Counted from the first letter of the stretch, positions 1-9,636 are shown. The stretch: DNA of 64,000 bases from Sedimentisphaerales bacterium (GCA_016927855.1 JAFGLV010000037.1:114964-178963); one strand, 5' to 3'. Numbers and translations are program-made. Notes: generated by a model from the letters alone, not told the origin.

Positions 1-295
1 GGTCATAACCTTCGGTCCCGTTGGGCTCGGCCGCCAGGAGCGTCGCGCCCTGATCGAGGTGCAGCGCGATGTTGCTCTTGAGACGAATGGAGAAGCTCGC
101 ATACGTGCCGGCGGGAAAGTACACCGTGCCGCCGCCTGCCTCAGCCGCTGCTTCGATTGCCCGATTGATCGCGTCCGTATCGAGTGAAGTCCCGTCGCCG
201 ACGGCGCCGAATTCTCTCACGTCGAAAACCCTCGCCTGGACCTGCGTGCAAAGCAGCAGACCCGTCAGGGCACACAAGCAAAAGCGTCTTTTCAC
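1..295 (-). CDS. Polygalacturonase-like GH28 family protein, N-terminal part (runs off the window)
   Basis: GTG start at 295, preceded at good distance by AGGAAG. The visible 98 residues begin with a Sec signal peptide (KRRF, a leucine/cysteine-rich core, then VQA), followed by the motif FDVREFGAVGDG and the segment GGGTVYFPAGTY. These are the typical first turns of the right-handed beta-helix in GH28 and related pectin-degrading enzymes. The catalytic aspartates lie beyond the window, so activity cannot be checked. It is the last visible member of a minus-strand glycosidase cluster, 21 bp downstream of the PKD protein, so co-transcription is likely. A pectate-lyase-superfamily (GH28-like) protein of other specificity is the main alternative. 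Confidence 0.8.
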   Translation of the reverse strand, partial: MKRRFCLCALTGLLLCTQVQARVFDVREFGAVGDGTSLDTDAINRAIEAAAEAGGGTVYFPAGTYASFSIRLKSNIALHLDQGATLLAAEPNGTEGYD

Positions 296-316
296 GATCT
301 TCCTTTCTGCCGGAGG

Positions 317-1447
317 TTACTTGATCGAAACATCCCACACCTTGGCGCGGCGCGACTTGCCTTCCGGTCCCTCGATGTCGAGCACGACGACGAAGTCGCC
401 GCCCCGTTGATACGCGTGGATCGGGTGTTGCTCGGTCGAGGTCGCGCCGTCGCCGAAGTCCCAGCGCCACGCGGTGATCTCGCCCATTGAGAGGTCCTGA
501 AACGCCACGAGCCGACGGTCCATGTCCAGCACGCGGAAGGACCACTGGGCTTCGATGGGCTTGCGGAACTGCGGTTCGAGCGGCATCAGCCTGAAGCCGC
601 AGAGCAGCGACGCATTGCCGTACATTCGATGATGCCGCGAGAGATTCCAGAAGCCGTTGTTGCCCCGGCTCTCGACGTCGTCGTAGTCGATGACCGCCCA
701 GGACAGGCCGATGATCTTGTTCTCGCTCAGCACTGACTCGACCGCGCGAGCGGGTTCTTCGGCGCCGGCATGATCGAACGGCGTGATCCAGAACTCCAGG
801 ACGAGCTTGCCCGCCTCGCCCGGCTTGAAATCGTACGAGCACGCAGCGTTCGCGTAGGGCAACTCCTTGATCCAGGGTTGCGCGCCCCAAGCCAACGTCC
901 AGTCCTTGCCTTCAGCAGGGGTGAAGATGTGATAGTTCTGCGCGTGGACGCCGTGAATGGCCCGGTTGGCCTCCCAAACGCTGATACGGTCGTCCGCCTG
1001 CGCCCGCGCCTCACCGACGTGCTCGGCGGTCCACAACTCGCGATGTCCCTTGTCGATCAGAGGCCCGCCGGAAGCGTCGCCGTCAACGACGACCTCGAAC
1101 GTATCGTTGTGCAGATCCGGCCGTGCGAAGTCCCAATAGTCGTCGAATGCTTCGTACAGGAAATACAGGCGATTCATCCCTTTGACCCAACCGACCCGCA
1201 CGCGCACGTCGAGATTGTTCGGGTCGGGTTTGGCGTGCCTGCCGTTGTCATCGACAAGCTGATCGGTGCCGATGACATACGCATCCGGCACCATCGCCCA
1301 GTCGGCCGGGTCTCCATCGACGCGCGGAATCATATTGGCCGGAAACTGAAAGACCTGGAATGTCACCTCCGGCCGGTTCAGCGCCAGCACCGCAGGACAA
1401 ATCGCCAGGAGCACCGCCGGAAACACCGCCAAGCGTATTCGCACCAT
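317..1447 (-). CDS. Secreted CBM9-like carbohydrate-binding protein with C-terminal PKD domain
   Basis: 376 residues. The ATG at 1447 is chosen over one 24 bp upstream because GGAAGGA precedes it and a Sec signal peptide (VRIRLAVFPAVLLAICPAVLA) follows at once. The middle resembles CBM9/DOMON-type beta-sandwiches: a PRVDGDPADW opening, then RLYFLYEAFDDYWDF and NDTFEVVVDGDASGG. The last 75 residues are a PKD domain (WRWDFGDGATST, HAYQRGGDFVVVL). No catalytic signature is visible, so it probably binds polysaccharide at the cell surface or outside the cell. It sits between the GH28 gene and the GH106-like gene in the same orientation, almost touching both, which points to one operon. Confidence 0.75.
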   Translation of the reverse strand: MVRIRLAVFPAVLLAICPAVLALNRPEVTFQVFQFPANMIPRVDGDPADWAMVPDAYVIGTDQLVDDNGRHAKPDPNNLDVRVRVGWVKGMNRLYFLYEAFDDYWDFARPDLHNDTFEVVVDGDASGGPLIDKGHRELWTAEHVGEARAQADDRISVWEANRAIHGVHAQNYHIFTPAEGKDWTLAWGAQPWIKELPYANAACSYDFKPGEAGKLVLEFWITPFDHAGAEEPARAVESVLSENKIIGLSWAVIDYDDVESRGNNGFWNLSRHHRMYGNASLLCGFRLMPLEPQFRKPIEAQWSFRVLDMDRRLVAFQDLSMGEITAWRWDFGDGATSTEQHPIHAYQRGGDFVVVLDIEGPEGKSRRAKVWDVSIK

Positions 1448-1467
1448 TCGTCCTTCCAGTCGCGATC

Positions 1468-3603
1468 TCAAAGCGTCTCTCCGATCACAACCAACTTGGT
1501 TTCGTACGGCTTCAAGACCAGAGGCAACTCGATTCTGCCCGCCTGAGCAGTCGCGTTTGCGATCGCCTCCGTGCCGCCTGAGAACGCGTTCCAGACTTGG
1601 GCCCGTCCCGTTCCGGCCAGCGTGACCTGGCGCTTCTGCTCTTCGGTGCTCTCATTGAAGAAGAAATACACGTCAGCGTCGCACCAGCGTCGGTGGCAGT
1701 ACTTGATGGCCGGACAGGGCTGGCTGAATCTCACGTCGGGGTTCGGCAAACCCTTGAGCACAGCTTCTGTCAGCTTGCCCGAGGGCTCATGCGTCGCCCA
1801 GCTCAGGTCGCTCGGCCCCTGCGCATCGAGGAAGGTCTTGTCCACCACCATCGACGGCTCAGCGCCAATGAAGATCACCTTGCCGCCTGCGTCTGCAAAC
1901 GCTTTCATCTGGTCCAGCGCCGCCTTCGACATGGCTGTCACCGATGGGACGACCACGGCGCCGTAGCCTTGGCCGCTGAGGTTCTTCAGCTCACTGCCTT
2001 CGCGCTTCAGGACGGAGGCGATGGAACGGTCGTCGACAAAGTCGAAGTCGCGCTGGTGCTCCAGCAACTGCTGCGCGATGGCCAACATGCTCGCGTTGGT
2101 CTCGTTGTCGCCGAGCCAGAGGCTCATCGTCGACTGATACAGCGCGATCTTCGCAGTCGGTCGTCCTTGCGAGAGGACGTAGCAGACGCGATTGAGGTAC
2201 TTGGCGATAGCGGGAAAACGCTCGTCGGCCAGCCAGCCTCTCATGCCGGACCGGCCTGACGTGGACGCGGGAATCCACATGGCCTCAACCATGTTGATCC
2301 CGCGCACCAACTGGTGGTTGAGAATCCACTCGGCGTGTTCCGCGTTCGGCGCGGGCTTGTAGGCCGCGAAGCTCTCGGTGAACGAGCGGGGCCGGCCGAA
2401 CAGATGCGCCGCCGAGGACGCGAACTTTGGATAGTCCGACACCTTGCCCGGCCAGATCTGGTCCCAGATGGCGTCGACGCCAGGCATCTGGACCGGGCGC
2501 ATGCAGCGGAAGAAATCGCCCTCCGAGCGAGACAGGCCGACCATGTCATCTTCGTGATTCAGATGAACCAGGTATTCGACGTTGTTCGCGGCGCACCATT
2601 GGGCTTGCTGGCCGAAGAAGCTCTTCTCGAACCGGCTCGACCAGACGTCCCAGTAGTCCGCTCTGGCACGGCGCTGGGCTTCCGTGAGAGTCGTGCCTCG
2701 TCGGGCCACGAACGCCGGCAGGTAGGGACGCACGTCGTAGCCCTTACGCTGCTGGAACTCGTCGATGATATCGTTCGTCCAAGGCGTGATGCCGTAGTCT
2801 GGCTCGTCGCCTCTGAAGCCCAGCACGGTCCGCCCGAACTCGTCGCCGACCACCGCCTTGTACTGCTCGTGGGTCCACTCGATGAACTTGGCGACCGCCT
2901 CGGGGTTGAGATAGTCGCACAGGGCGTGCGTCCCGTCCTTGGCGCCGACGTTGGGATTGTTGACCGAGCGCGTCGCGGAGGTGCGATGCTGCTGCTCGAT
3001 CACATACACGCGTGCCGTCCACTTTCCCTTGGGGGCGGTCCAATTCAGACGACCTCCTCTTGGTTCAATGATAATGTCGGGAGCCCCGAGTACCGCCACG
3101 ACGGCGCAGATCGTGTTCTCGGTTGCCTCGCGGTCTATGGTTACGCCATTGCCGATCTCGAACTCGTCCACCACTCGGAAGGTCTGCATGGTCAGGTCGG
3201 GCCGCTCCTGGCTGAACTTGCCGCCGGCAAAGCCGCTCGGGTACTTGCCCTCATCGACCAGCCACACGCGCATGTCACGCTGTTTGGCCTGTTCGACAGT
3301 GTACTTGACCAGATCGAACCACTCCGGCGACAGGTAAGCAGCCGTCATGCGATAGCCCGCTTCGAGCGTCACACCTTTGACGTTCTTGGAGCTGTATTCG
3401 GCCAGGTCGCGCGCGATCACCTCCTGAGTCACCGGTCCATCCCAGCCCCAATAGAAGGTCATGCTGTACTCCGGCGGTGGCTCCTTGAAGTTGGCGGCGA
3501 CCTCGGCCGCGGTCGGGTCGGAGATGTTCTGCCACGGCCGGTCCAGGCCCAAGGCCGTACCGGCAAGCAGCAACGCAAGCAGAAGGATTAGGTGCTTTTT
3601 CAT
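1468..3603 (-). CDS. Secreted GH106-like glycoside hydrolase (putative alpha-L-rhamnosidase)
   Basis: 711 residues starting at MKKHLILLLALLLAG, a clear signal peptide; AGGGG lies 9 bp upstream. The N-terminal half has features I associate with GH106/rhamnosidase-like TIM barrels: FYWGWDGPVTQEVIARDL, VWLVDEGKYPSGFAGG, and later FRGDEPDYG, HEDDMVGLSRSEGDFF and FTESFAAY. Family assignment is from motif memory, so substrate is uncertain. At 711 aa it is shorter than many GH106 enzymes. Neighbours (GH28, GH2, sugar permease, GH127) fit removal of rhamnose from rhamnogalacturonan-type pectin. A GTAG...CTAC repeat lies just upstream, between this gene and the GH2 gene. Confidence 0.62.
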   Translation of the reverse strand: MKKHLILLLALLLAGTALGLDRPWQNISDPTAAEVAANFKEPPPEYSMTFYWGWDGPVTQEVIARDLAEYSSKNVKGVTLEAGYRMTAAYLSPEWFDLVKYTVEQAKQRDMRVWLVDEGKYPSGFAGGKFSQERPDLTMQTFRVVDEFEIGNGVTIDREATENTICAVVAVLGAPDIIIEPRGGRLNWTAPKGKWTARVYVIEQQHRTSATRSVNNPNVGAKDGTHALCDYLNPEAVAKFIEWTHEQYKAVVGDEFGRTVLGFRGDEPDYGITPWTNDIIDEFQQRKGYDVRPYLPAFVARRGTTLTEAQRRARADYWDVWSSRFEKSFFGQQAQWCAANNVEYLVHLNHEDDMVGLSRSEGDFFRCMRPVQMPGVDAIWDQIWPGKVSDYPKFASSAAHLFGRPRSFTESFAAYKPAPNAEHAEWILNHQLVRGINMVEAMWIPASTSGRSGMRGWLADERFPAIAKYLNRVCYVLSQGRPTAKIALYQSTMSLWLGDNETNASMLAIAQQLLEHQRDFDFVDDRSIASVLKREGSELKNLSGQGYGAVVVPSVTAMSKAALDQMKAFADAGGKVIFIGAEPSMVVDKTFLDAQGPSDLSWATHEPSGKLTEAVLKGLPNPDVRFSQPCPAIKYCHRRWCDADVYFFFNESTEEQKRQVTLAGTGRAQVWNAFSGGTEAIANATAQAGRIELPLVLKPYETKLVVIGETL

Positions 3604-3641
3604 GTCATCCATCCCCTGATTCAACGAACACATCGGTTTCC

Positions 3642-3687
3642 GTAGGGGCGAATGACCATTCGCCCTGTGCCCCTACGGGCACACTAC
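3642..3687. repeat. GTAG/CTAC hairpin doublet A (REP/BIME-like)
   Basis: 46 bp between the GH2 stop and the GH106-like start. It reads GTAG, then the 20-bp palindrome GGGCGAATGACCATTCGCCC (3646-3665), then the 18-bp palindrome TGTGCCCCTACGGGCACA (3666-3683), then CTAC. The first module recurs at 48584-48603. Two GTAG-flanked hairpins in inverted orientation is the architecture of REP doublets; the RAYT link is inferred. Confidence 0.75.
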
Positions 3688-3732
3688 AAACGGCATCTTA
3701 TTACAGCCAAGGCTGATCTCGCAAGACATTCC

Positions 3733-6210
3733 TCAGAGCGCCTCGGGCAGCGGACTGGCGCGCACGGCGACCTCGATGGATGCGCCTTCGAGCCCTTCGG
3801 ACCGTGCGCTCAAGCGAATCTCGCCGGGCTCGCGATTCGACTGGACAATGGCCAGGCACAGACCGTTGAAGGCGCGGCGTTGCGGCGCCTGGAACGAGTC
3901 GTGATCCCTCGGGTCGCTATTATCGACGCCGATGAGGCGCCCCTGGCCCGTGACATCGAACTGCACGAGGTTGTCCGCCGTCGGGACGACGAGACCGTCG
4001 GCGTCGACGATCTCCACTTTCACGTGCGCGACGTCCCGGCCGTCACCTGCAATCGTCTCGCGATCGACACTCAGGCGGACCGCGGCCGGGGCACCGGCCG
4101 TGCGAATCTCCTCGGTGCAGACGACCTGCCTGCCCCTCTTGCCGACCGCCTTCAAGACGCCGGGCTCATACGGGACGTCCCACGCTATGTGCAGGTCCGC
4201 GGTCGTGGCGTTGACGCGCGGACGGGCATAGCGATTCCAACCACCCGAGGTGCCCTGCCGGGGGAATTCGAGGCGCTTCTCGCCCAGGGACTTGCCGTTG
4301 AGGAACAGCTCGACCGCATCACAGTTGCTGTAGGCCAGGACGGGAATGACCTGCCCTTCGCGCCCCTCCCAGTTCCAGTGCGGAAACACGTGGACCATCG
4401 GCTCCGTGGTCCACTGGCTCTGGTAGAAGTAGAAGCCATCCTTGGGGAAGCCGCACAGGTCGATGACGCCGCTGGAGGCGTGCTTGCCCGGCCACCAGGC
4501 TTCGCCCAGGTAGTCGATGCCGGTCCACATGAAATCGCCGATGACGTAATCGTGTGTCGCGACGAATTTCCAGAGCTGTTCGGCGCGGATCATTCGCGTG
4601 TTGTAGTTGGGCTGCACCGCTTCCGGGTCGTTGCCCAGCGAGTAGCCGCCGCGAATCCCTCCGACCGAGACGCTTTCGGTACCGACAAACCGCCAATCCG
4701 GATGGTCGTGACGGTCCAAGCTGTAGAACAACTCGCGGCGCTCGTGCCAGCGGTCCACGTAGTTGTAGCCGACGATGTCGAGCCCGTCGAGGAAGGCCAG
4801 CGTGGTCGAGCCGCCGTCGGCCGCGATATTGTCGCAGCCTAGCGTTACCGGCCGCGTCGGATCTTCGCGGTGACAAGTCTCCACGAGCGCGCGCAGAATC
4901 TCGTGGCCGTTCTCTCTCGGCTGCTCGCGGATTTCGTTGCCGACGCTCCACATCACCACCGACGGATGATTGCGATCGCGATGCAGCATGGCAATCAGGT
5001 CGCGCTGGGCCCATTCGTCGAAGTACCGGTTGTAGCCGTACCGCGTCTTGCCGATGCGCCACTCGTCGAAGGCTTCGTCCATCACGAGAAACCCCATGCG
5101 GTCGCATAGGTCCAGGAACTCCGGCGCCGGTGGATTGTGCGCCGTCCGAATCGCGTTACAGCCCATCGCCTTGAGCGTTTCGAGCCGGCGCTCCCACACG
5201 CGCGGCGGCACGGCGGCGCCGACACAGCCACCATCGTGGTGGAGGCAAACACCGTTCATCTTGACGGGCTGGCCGTTGAGCAGGAAACCTCGATCCACGT
5301 CGTATTCGATCCGCCGGATACCAAACGTCGTGGTGATTTCGTCCACAGGTTGACCGTCGTTGAGCACGACCGTTCGCAGCGTGTACAGTTGCGGCGTCTC
5401 GACCGACCACAACCGCGGCGCGTGCACCTCCGCCGGAGGACCCTCAACCTCGAGCGAGCCGCCAGGCTCAATCGTATCATACGTTCCTGCGCCGCCGCAG
5501 ACCTGTACGCCGTTAGGATCCATGATCCAGAACTGCCATTGGCCGGCCCGGGTCGGGGCCGCGCTCTCGTTGACCACCGTCGTGCGTATCACCGCCTTTG
5601 CGGTATCCTCCGACACCTCCGGCGTGGTGACGGACTGGCCCCAGTGACCGATGTGAAGTGGATTCAGAACCACGAGCCGCACGTGACGATAGATGCCGGA
5701 CCCACTGTACCAGCGCGTGTTGGGCTGATTCGAGTTGTCCACGCGCACGGCGACGACGTTCTCGCCTTCGACCAGGTGCTTTGTGACGTCGTAATGGAAG
5801 CTGATGTAGCCGAAGGGACGTGTGCCAAGTAGATGACCGTTGACCCAGACCGTACTGTTCTCGTAGACGCCGTCGAACTCGATCCAGGCGCGCTGTCCTT
5901 CTGCCAGCAACGGTAGTCTGAAGTGCTTGCGATACCAGCCGATCCCGGTGGGCAGGTATCCTCCACCGCCACCGGTTGGCGCCTCACGGCTGAACTCGCC
6001 CTCAATGCTCCAGTCGTGCGGCACGTCCAGCGTCCGCCAGGCGCTGTCGTCGAGGTTCGCCGCCTCGGCGCCTTCGACGTCTCCCAGATGGAACTTCCAG
6101 CCTCGATCCATCGAGAACTGCCGGCGTGTCGGCTCGGCGGCGTTGATGCCCTGCGAGGACGTGAGAACAACCAACATCACCGCGAGACTTGCGAACGTGC
6201 CTTTCTTCAT
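3733..6210 (-). CDS. Secreted GH2 beta-galactosidase
   Basis: 825 residues. The ATG at 6210 is preceded by GGAGG and starts a signal peptide (MKKGTFASLAVMLVVLTSSQG). Domain order is typical of GH2: jelly-roll (RRQFSMDRGWKFHLGD, ENSTVWVNGHLLG), Ig-like, TIM barrel with MNGVCLHHDGG and the acid/base glutamate in WSVGNEIREQ (about residue 425), nucleophile in VGTESVS (about 512), then a DUF4982-type module (ELFLNGKSLGEKRL) and a C-terminal Ig/invasin-like module (DGRDVAHVKVEIVDADG). Beta-galactosidase is the commonest activity of this architecture, but beta-glucuronidase is possible. It likely strips galactan side chains outside the cytoplasm, upstream of the GH106-like and GH28 genes. Confidence 0.85.
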   Translation of the reverse strand: MKKGTFASLAVMLVVLTSSQGINAAEPTRRQFSMDRGWKFHLGDVEGAEAANLDDSAWRTLDVPHDWSIEGEFSREAPTGGGGGYLPTGIGWYRKHFRLPLLAEGQRAWIEFDGVYENSTVWVNGHLLGTRPFGYISFHYDVTKHLVEGENVVAVRVDNSNQPNTRWYSGSGIYRHVRLVVLNPLHIGHWGQSVTTPEVSEDTAKAVIRTTVVNESAAPTRAGQWQFWIMDPNGVQVCGGAGTYDTIEPGGSLEVEGPPAEVHAPRLWSVETPQLYTLRTVVLNDGQPVDEITTTFGIRRIEYDVDRGFLLNGQPVKMNGVCLHHDGGCVGAAVPPRVWERRLETLKAMGCNAIRTAHNPPAPEFLDLCDRMGFLVMDEAFDEWRIGKTRYGYNRYFDEWAQRDLIAMLHRDRNHPSVVMWSVGNEIREQPRENGHEILRALVETCHREDPTRPVTLGCDNIAADGGSTTLAFLDGLDIVGYNYVDRWHERRELFYSLDRHDHPDWRFVGTESVSVGGIRGGYSLGNDPEAVQPNYNTRMIRAEQLWKFVATHDYVIGDFMWTGIDYLGEAWWPGKHASSGVIDLCGFPKDGFYFYQSQWTTEPMVHVFPHWNWEGREGQVIPVLAYSNCDAVELFLNGKSLGEKRLEFPRQGTSGGWNRYARPRVNATTADLHIAWDVPYEPGVLKAVGKRGRQVVCTEEIRTAGAPAAVRLSVDRETIAGDGRDVAHVKVEIVDADGLVVPTADNLVQFDVTGQGRLIGVDNSDPRDHDSFQAPQRRAFNGLCLAIVQSNREPGEIRLSARSEGLEGASIEVAVRASPLPEAL

Positions 6211-6296
6211 AGCGCTGCCTCCTTGATCTGAGAGCTCATTGCAGCGCCCACACAACGCTGCGCGCGTCGCCATCGTACCTTAGAATGCCTTGCGTT

Positions 6297-6914
6297 TCAA
6301 GGTCGGCATCTCACCCGCGCCCGGATGTGCAGCGTAAACGATTCCAGGCTGCTGCCGTCCGAAATTACGCGCCAGGTTGTCTCTGTCAGCGCATCCAGGA
6401 AGCGTTCATCGTGGCTGACGAGCAAACCCACGCCGCGGAAGGATCGCAGTGCATCGGCTACGATGTCTCGCGCCGGCGCGTCGAGATGGTTCGTCGGTTC
6501 ATCGACCGCCAGAACATCAGGCTCCCGCCAGAGGGCTACTGCGATCTGGGCACGCTTACGCTCACCATGGGAAAGCGTTGGCCAGCGGTCGAACCAGTCA
6601 GCCTGAACACCCAGCATGTCGCGTACGGTCCCTGCGGCTTTCGTCTGCGTGTCCAGCAATTGGGCAAAGTGCTCCGGCGCGTTGTCGGTGCGCTGCGGGC
6701 AGTAGAGCGTTCGTGCCGGAGCGTCGACCGCCCCGCGGTCCGGTGTCAACACCCCTACGGCCAGTTTCAACAGCGTGGTCTTGCCGGCTCCATTGGCACC
6801 AACCACGCCGCTCCAGCCACAGGGAAGGTGCAGGGAAAGGTCGGAGAACAATGGTTCTACAGAAGACGGATACGCAAACGCGAGGTGGTGGAATCGGACA
6901 AATCGCTTGCTCAT
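6297..6914 (-). pseudogene. Half-length ABC-F ATPase (first ABC domain only)
   Basis: 205 residues from an ATG after GAGG. It holds one complete ABC cassette: Walker A GANGAGKTTLLKL, signature LSHGERKRAQ, Walker B LAVDEPTNHLD and H-loop LLVSHDERFLD. The wording is that of ABC-F proteins (Uup/EttA/Vga type), which normally carry two cassettes in 500 to 650 residues. The frame stops soon after the first H-loop, and only about 85 bp separate it from the GH2 gene, so the linker and second cassette are absent. I treat it as a decayed remnant. A functional single-cassette ATPase cannot be excluded, because every motif of the remaining domain is intact. Confidence 0.6.
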
Positions 6915-7172
6915 GGCCTCGTTCGCAACTGGCTGGCGACGGCGCGGCATGCCAGCACCGCTATCGCCGCACGGTCAACCTGTCTCGGGCAGTCTCGTTG
7001 GACAATGGCTCGGCTGTATTCGTCTAATTCCGCACGGATCTGATTCCTCGATATCAGAGCAAATTCAATGCGTTCATAGCGCCTCCCGGCGTGGGTGTCA
7101 AACGCAAAACCGATTAGGCACCCGAGAGCAGTGCACCTACCCAAGAAAATCGGTTTGCCTGGCCGATCGCGT

Positions 7173-8525
7173 CTACTCGATGCCGAGTCTGCGCTGGATT
7201 TCTTCGAGCGGGACGCCTTTGGTCTCAGGCATGATGAAGACGACCCAAAGCAGTTGCAGCACCATCATGGCCGCGAAGAAGGCGAAGGCGTGCCCGCCGG
7301 AGACCTTCGCAATCACCGGGAAGGTCCAGGACACCAACGCGCACATGAACCAGTGCGTGAAGCAGCCCAGCGCCTGGCCCCGCGCGCGGACGCGGTTGGG
7401 GAAAATCTCGCTGATAAAGACCCAGATCACCGCTCCCTGGCCGAAGGCATGCGACGCGATGAACAGCATGAACGCGCCGAGGACGATCATGCCGCCGGTG
7501 GCGGTGAAGTCCGTCCCGTACGTGTAGAACGTCCAGGCGACGGTGCCGAGGCTGACGATGTAGCCGATGGACCCGACCAGCATGAGGGCCTTGCGGCCGA
7601 AGTGGTCGATGACCGCCAGGGCCAGCATCGTCACGACCAGGTTCGTGCCGCCGACCGCCACCGTTTGCATTAGCGCGAGATTCTCGCTGGCGCCAGCCAT
7701 CTGGAAGATGTGCTTGGAGTAGTAGATCAGCGCATTGATGCCCGAGAGCTGGTTGAACATTGCGATCGCCACCGCCAGCATCATCGGCTTGGCGTATTTC
7801 TTGCGGAAGAACGGCTCGCGCAGGCTGTCGCGCTCGGCCGTCAGCGAATGGCGAATGGCGTCGATCTCCTGCTCGACGTTGCCGGTGTCGGTGCCGAGCG
7901 TCCCCAGGACCTGCCTGGCTTCATCTACCCGGCCGCGCGCGACCAGCCAGCGTGGGCTGCGCGGAATGCCGAACAGCAGGAAGAAAAACGCCGCGGCCGG
8001 GAAGGCCTCCACCCCGAACATCCACCGCCACGTCACGTCCCCGAGGTTCATACCCACCACCAGGTAATTCGAGAAGAAGGCCAACAGGATGCCCAGCACG
8101 ATGTTGAACTGCGTCACCGCCACCAGTCGACCCCGCAGGCGAGCCGGCGAAATCTCGGCGATATACATCGGCGAAACCACCGAAGCGCCGCCCACGCCCA
8201 GACCGCCGAGGAACCGGAACGCCAGGAACGAGTACCAGTCCCACGCCAGGGCGCTGCCGACCGCCGAGACGAAGTAGAAGACCGCCAGGACGAACAGCAT
8301 GAGCCTCCGCCCGACGAGGTCTGTGGGCTTGCCGACCGCGACAGCACCGACGATCGTGCCGAGCAGCGCGCTGGCGACCGTGAAGCCAAGCCAGAACTCC
8401 GACAGCGAGAAGATCACCTCCAGCGTGTCAGTCGTCCCGTTGATAACTGCCGTGTCGAACCCGAAAAGCAGGCCCCCGAGGGCGGCTACGATCGTGCTCT
8501 GCAACAAACTTATGCGTGCTCTCAT
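7173..8525 (-). CDS. Sugar porter family MFS transporter
   Basis: 450 residues. The start at 8525 is chosen because GGAGA precedes it and the protein then begins directly with helix 1. Sugar-porter signatures are present: GGLLFGFDTAVINGT in helix 1, DLVGRR in loop 2-3, RFLGGLGVGGASVVSPMYIAE in helix 4, SPRWLVARGR before the central loop, and PETKGVPLEEIQ at the C-terminus. It is XylE/GLUT-like, a proton symporter or facilitator of monosaccharides in the inner membrane. Beside the glycosidase cluster it probably imports released pentoses or hexoses; the exact sugar cannot be read from sequence. Confidence 0.9.
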   Translation of the reverse strand: MRARISLLQSTIVAALGGLLFGFDTAVINGTTDTLEVIFSLSEFWLGFTVASALLGTIVGAVAVGKPTDLVGRRLMLFVLAVFYFVSAVGSALAWDWYSFLAFRFLGGLGVGGASVVSPMYIAEISPARLRGRLVAVTQFNIVLGILLAFFSNYLVVGMNLGDVTWRWMFGVEAFPAAAFFFLLFGIPRSPRWLVARGRVDEARQVLGTLGTDTGNVEQEIDAIRHSLTAERDSLREPFFRKKYAKPMMLAVAIAMFNQLSGINALIYYSKHIFQMAGASENLALMQTVAVGGTNLVVTMLALAVIDHFGRKALMLVGSIGYIVSLGTVAWTFYTYGTDFTATGGMIVLGAFMLFIASHAFGQGAVIWVFISEIFPNRVRARGQALGCFTHWFMCALVSWTFPVIAKVSGGHAFAFFAAMMVLQLLWVVFIMPETKGVPLEEIQRRLGIE

Positions 8526-9006
8526 AGTGTTGCCGTCTCCTGTCCCTTCACTGGCCGACGCTGAACGCAGCACCGTCACGCCGGAGTTGAGCGACAGCAT
8601 ACTACCTACAGCTCGGTGTCAAAGCAAACCCCTTTCGGTCGTTTCGGCCCGCGCAACCCCAGGATACTCAAGGACCACCAACCGATGACGAAGGTCCGCC
8701 GGGCGGAACCCTGCGGCGGGCAGGCGAGCCCGTACTTTGGTCGCCCGGCGAGATCCATGTGAGGCTCAATCGGGCCGGTTATCGGGACCAGAGTGGTACA
8801 CGCGATCATGAGACAGAGAGCCTGATCGAGCATAAGGATCATGACGATTGGAGGTTTTTCCCTATCGCTACAGGCCGGGCCGACGTTCATGATAGCAAGC
8901 GAGAGTGTATTCGGCTGACTCGCGCGGCTGGAGGGTGTTCAGTTCGCGCCTGAAGGAGTGCATGTGGCGCGGCTGGGCGAAGCGCGGCCGTTGTGGATGG
9001 AAGCAC
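8526..9006. other. Intergenic region between divergent transporter and regulator genes
   Basis: About 480 bp separating the MFS gene (minus) from the response regulator (plus), so it must carry promoters for both. I see no convincing gene, tRNA or riboswitch here. A 94-residue minus-strand open frame (8606-8890) has no recognisable domain or ribosome-binding site and is not called. Confidence 0.4.
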
Positions 9007-9636
9007 ATGACTGACGCCTGTAGAAAGCATGTTCTCGTCTTGGAACGTCAGGCTGAGCTTCGTGCGATCCTGGAGAACGCTCTCGAAGGACGACGCGTCT
9101 CGATCGAGTCGGCTCCCACCCCGGAAAGCTGTCTCAGAAGGCTTTCTTCTCGGTCCTGTGACTTGCTCATCGTCGATGGAAACGGAGACGCCCCAGCGTA
9201 CCTCGAGTGGTTGCGTGCCTTGAACCGCCGGTATCCTCCCGTACCTACCCTCGTCGTGGTCCAGCGTGGTGACATCGCCACGGCGGTCCAGGCGGTAAAG
9301 GCTGGAGCGCTCGACTGTCTGGAGCGGCCTATCGAAAGTACTCGACTGCGCTCATCGGTCGAGGCCATGCTGGGATCGTCGGGACGAGGTGATCCCCCGA
9401 TGCCGCCGCTTCTGACGCCAATCGAGATCCAGGTGCTGCGTCACATCGCAACCGGCCGAACCAACAGAGAAATTGCCGATATGCTACGCCGTTCGATCAG
9501 GACCATTGAGGTTCATCGGGGCAACCTCACGCGCAAATTAGGGACGGTCGGCCTCGTCAACCTGGTCCGGCGGGCGGCCGCCTTGGGTCTCATCGATCTG
9601 GCCGAGCCAATCACCGGCAGCTCACCGACGCCGTGA
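9007..9636 (+). CDS. LuxR/FixJ-type response regulator with degenerate receiver
   Basis: 209 residues; ATG at 9007 preceded by GGAAGC. The N-terminal 120 residues have receiver-like order (HVLVLERQAELRAIL, DLLIVDGNGD, AVQAVKAGALDCLERPIE). The C-terminus is a complete LuxR-type helix-turn-helix (LTPIEIQVLRHIATGRTNRE, RSIRTIEVHRGNLTRKLG). Relative to FixJ receivers, the acidic pair at the end of strand 1 is replaced by LE and the conserved lysine of the KP motif by arginine, though an aspartate sits at the phospho-acceptor position. It may therefore act without phosphorylation. No histidine kinase is adjacent; position between the sugar transporter and GH127 suggests control of the saccharide genes. 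Confidence 0.82.
   Translation: MTDACRKHVLVLERQAELRAILENALEGRRVSIESAPTPESCLRRLSSRSCDLLIVDGNGDAPAYLEWLRALNRRYPPVPTLVVVQRGDIATAVQAVKAGALDCLERPIESTRLRSSVEAMLGSSGRGDPPMPPLLTPIEIQVLRHIATGRTNREIADMLRRSIRTIEVHRGNLTRKLGTVGLVNLVRRAAALGLIDLAEPITGSSPTP

Noticed and set aside
8606..8890. 94-residue minus-strand open frame upstream of the MFS gene
   Set aside because: No ribosome-binding site, domain or coding-like composition; probably intergenic.
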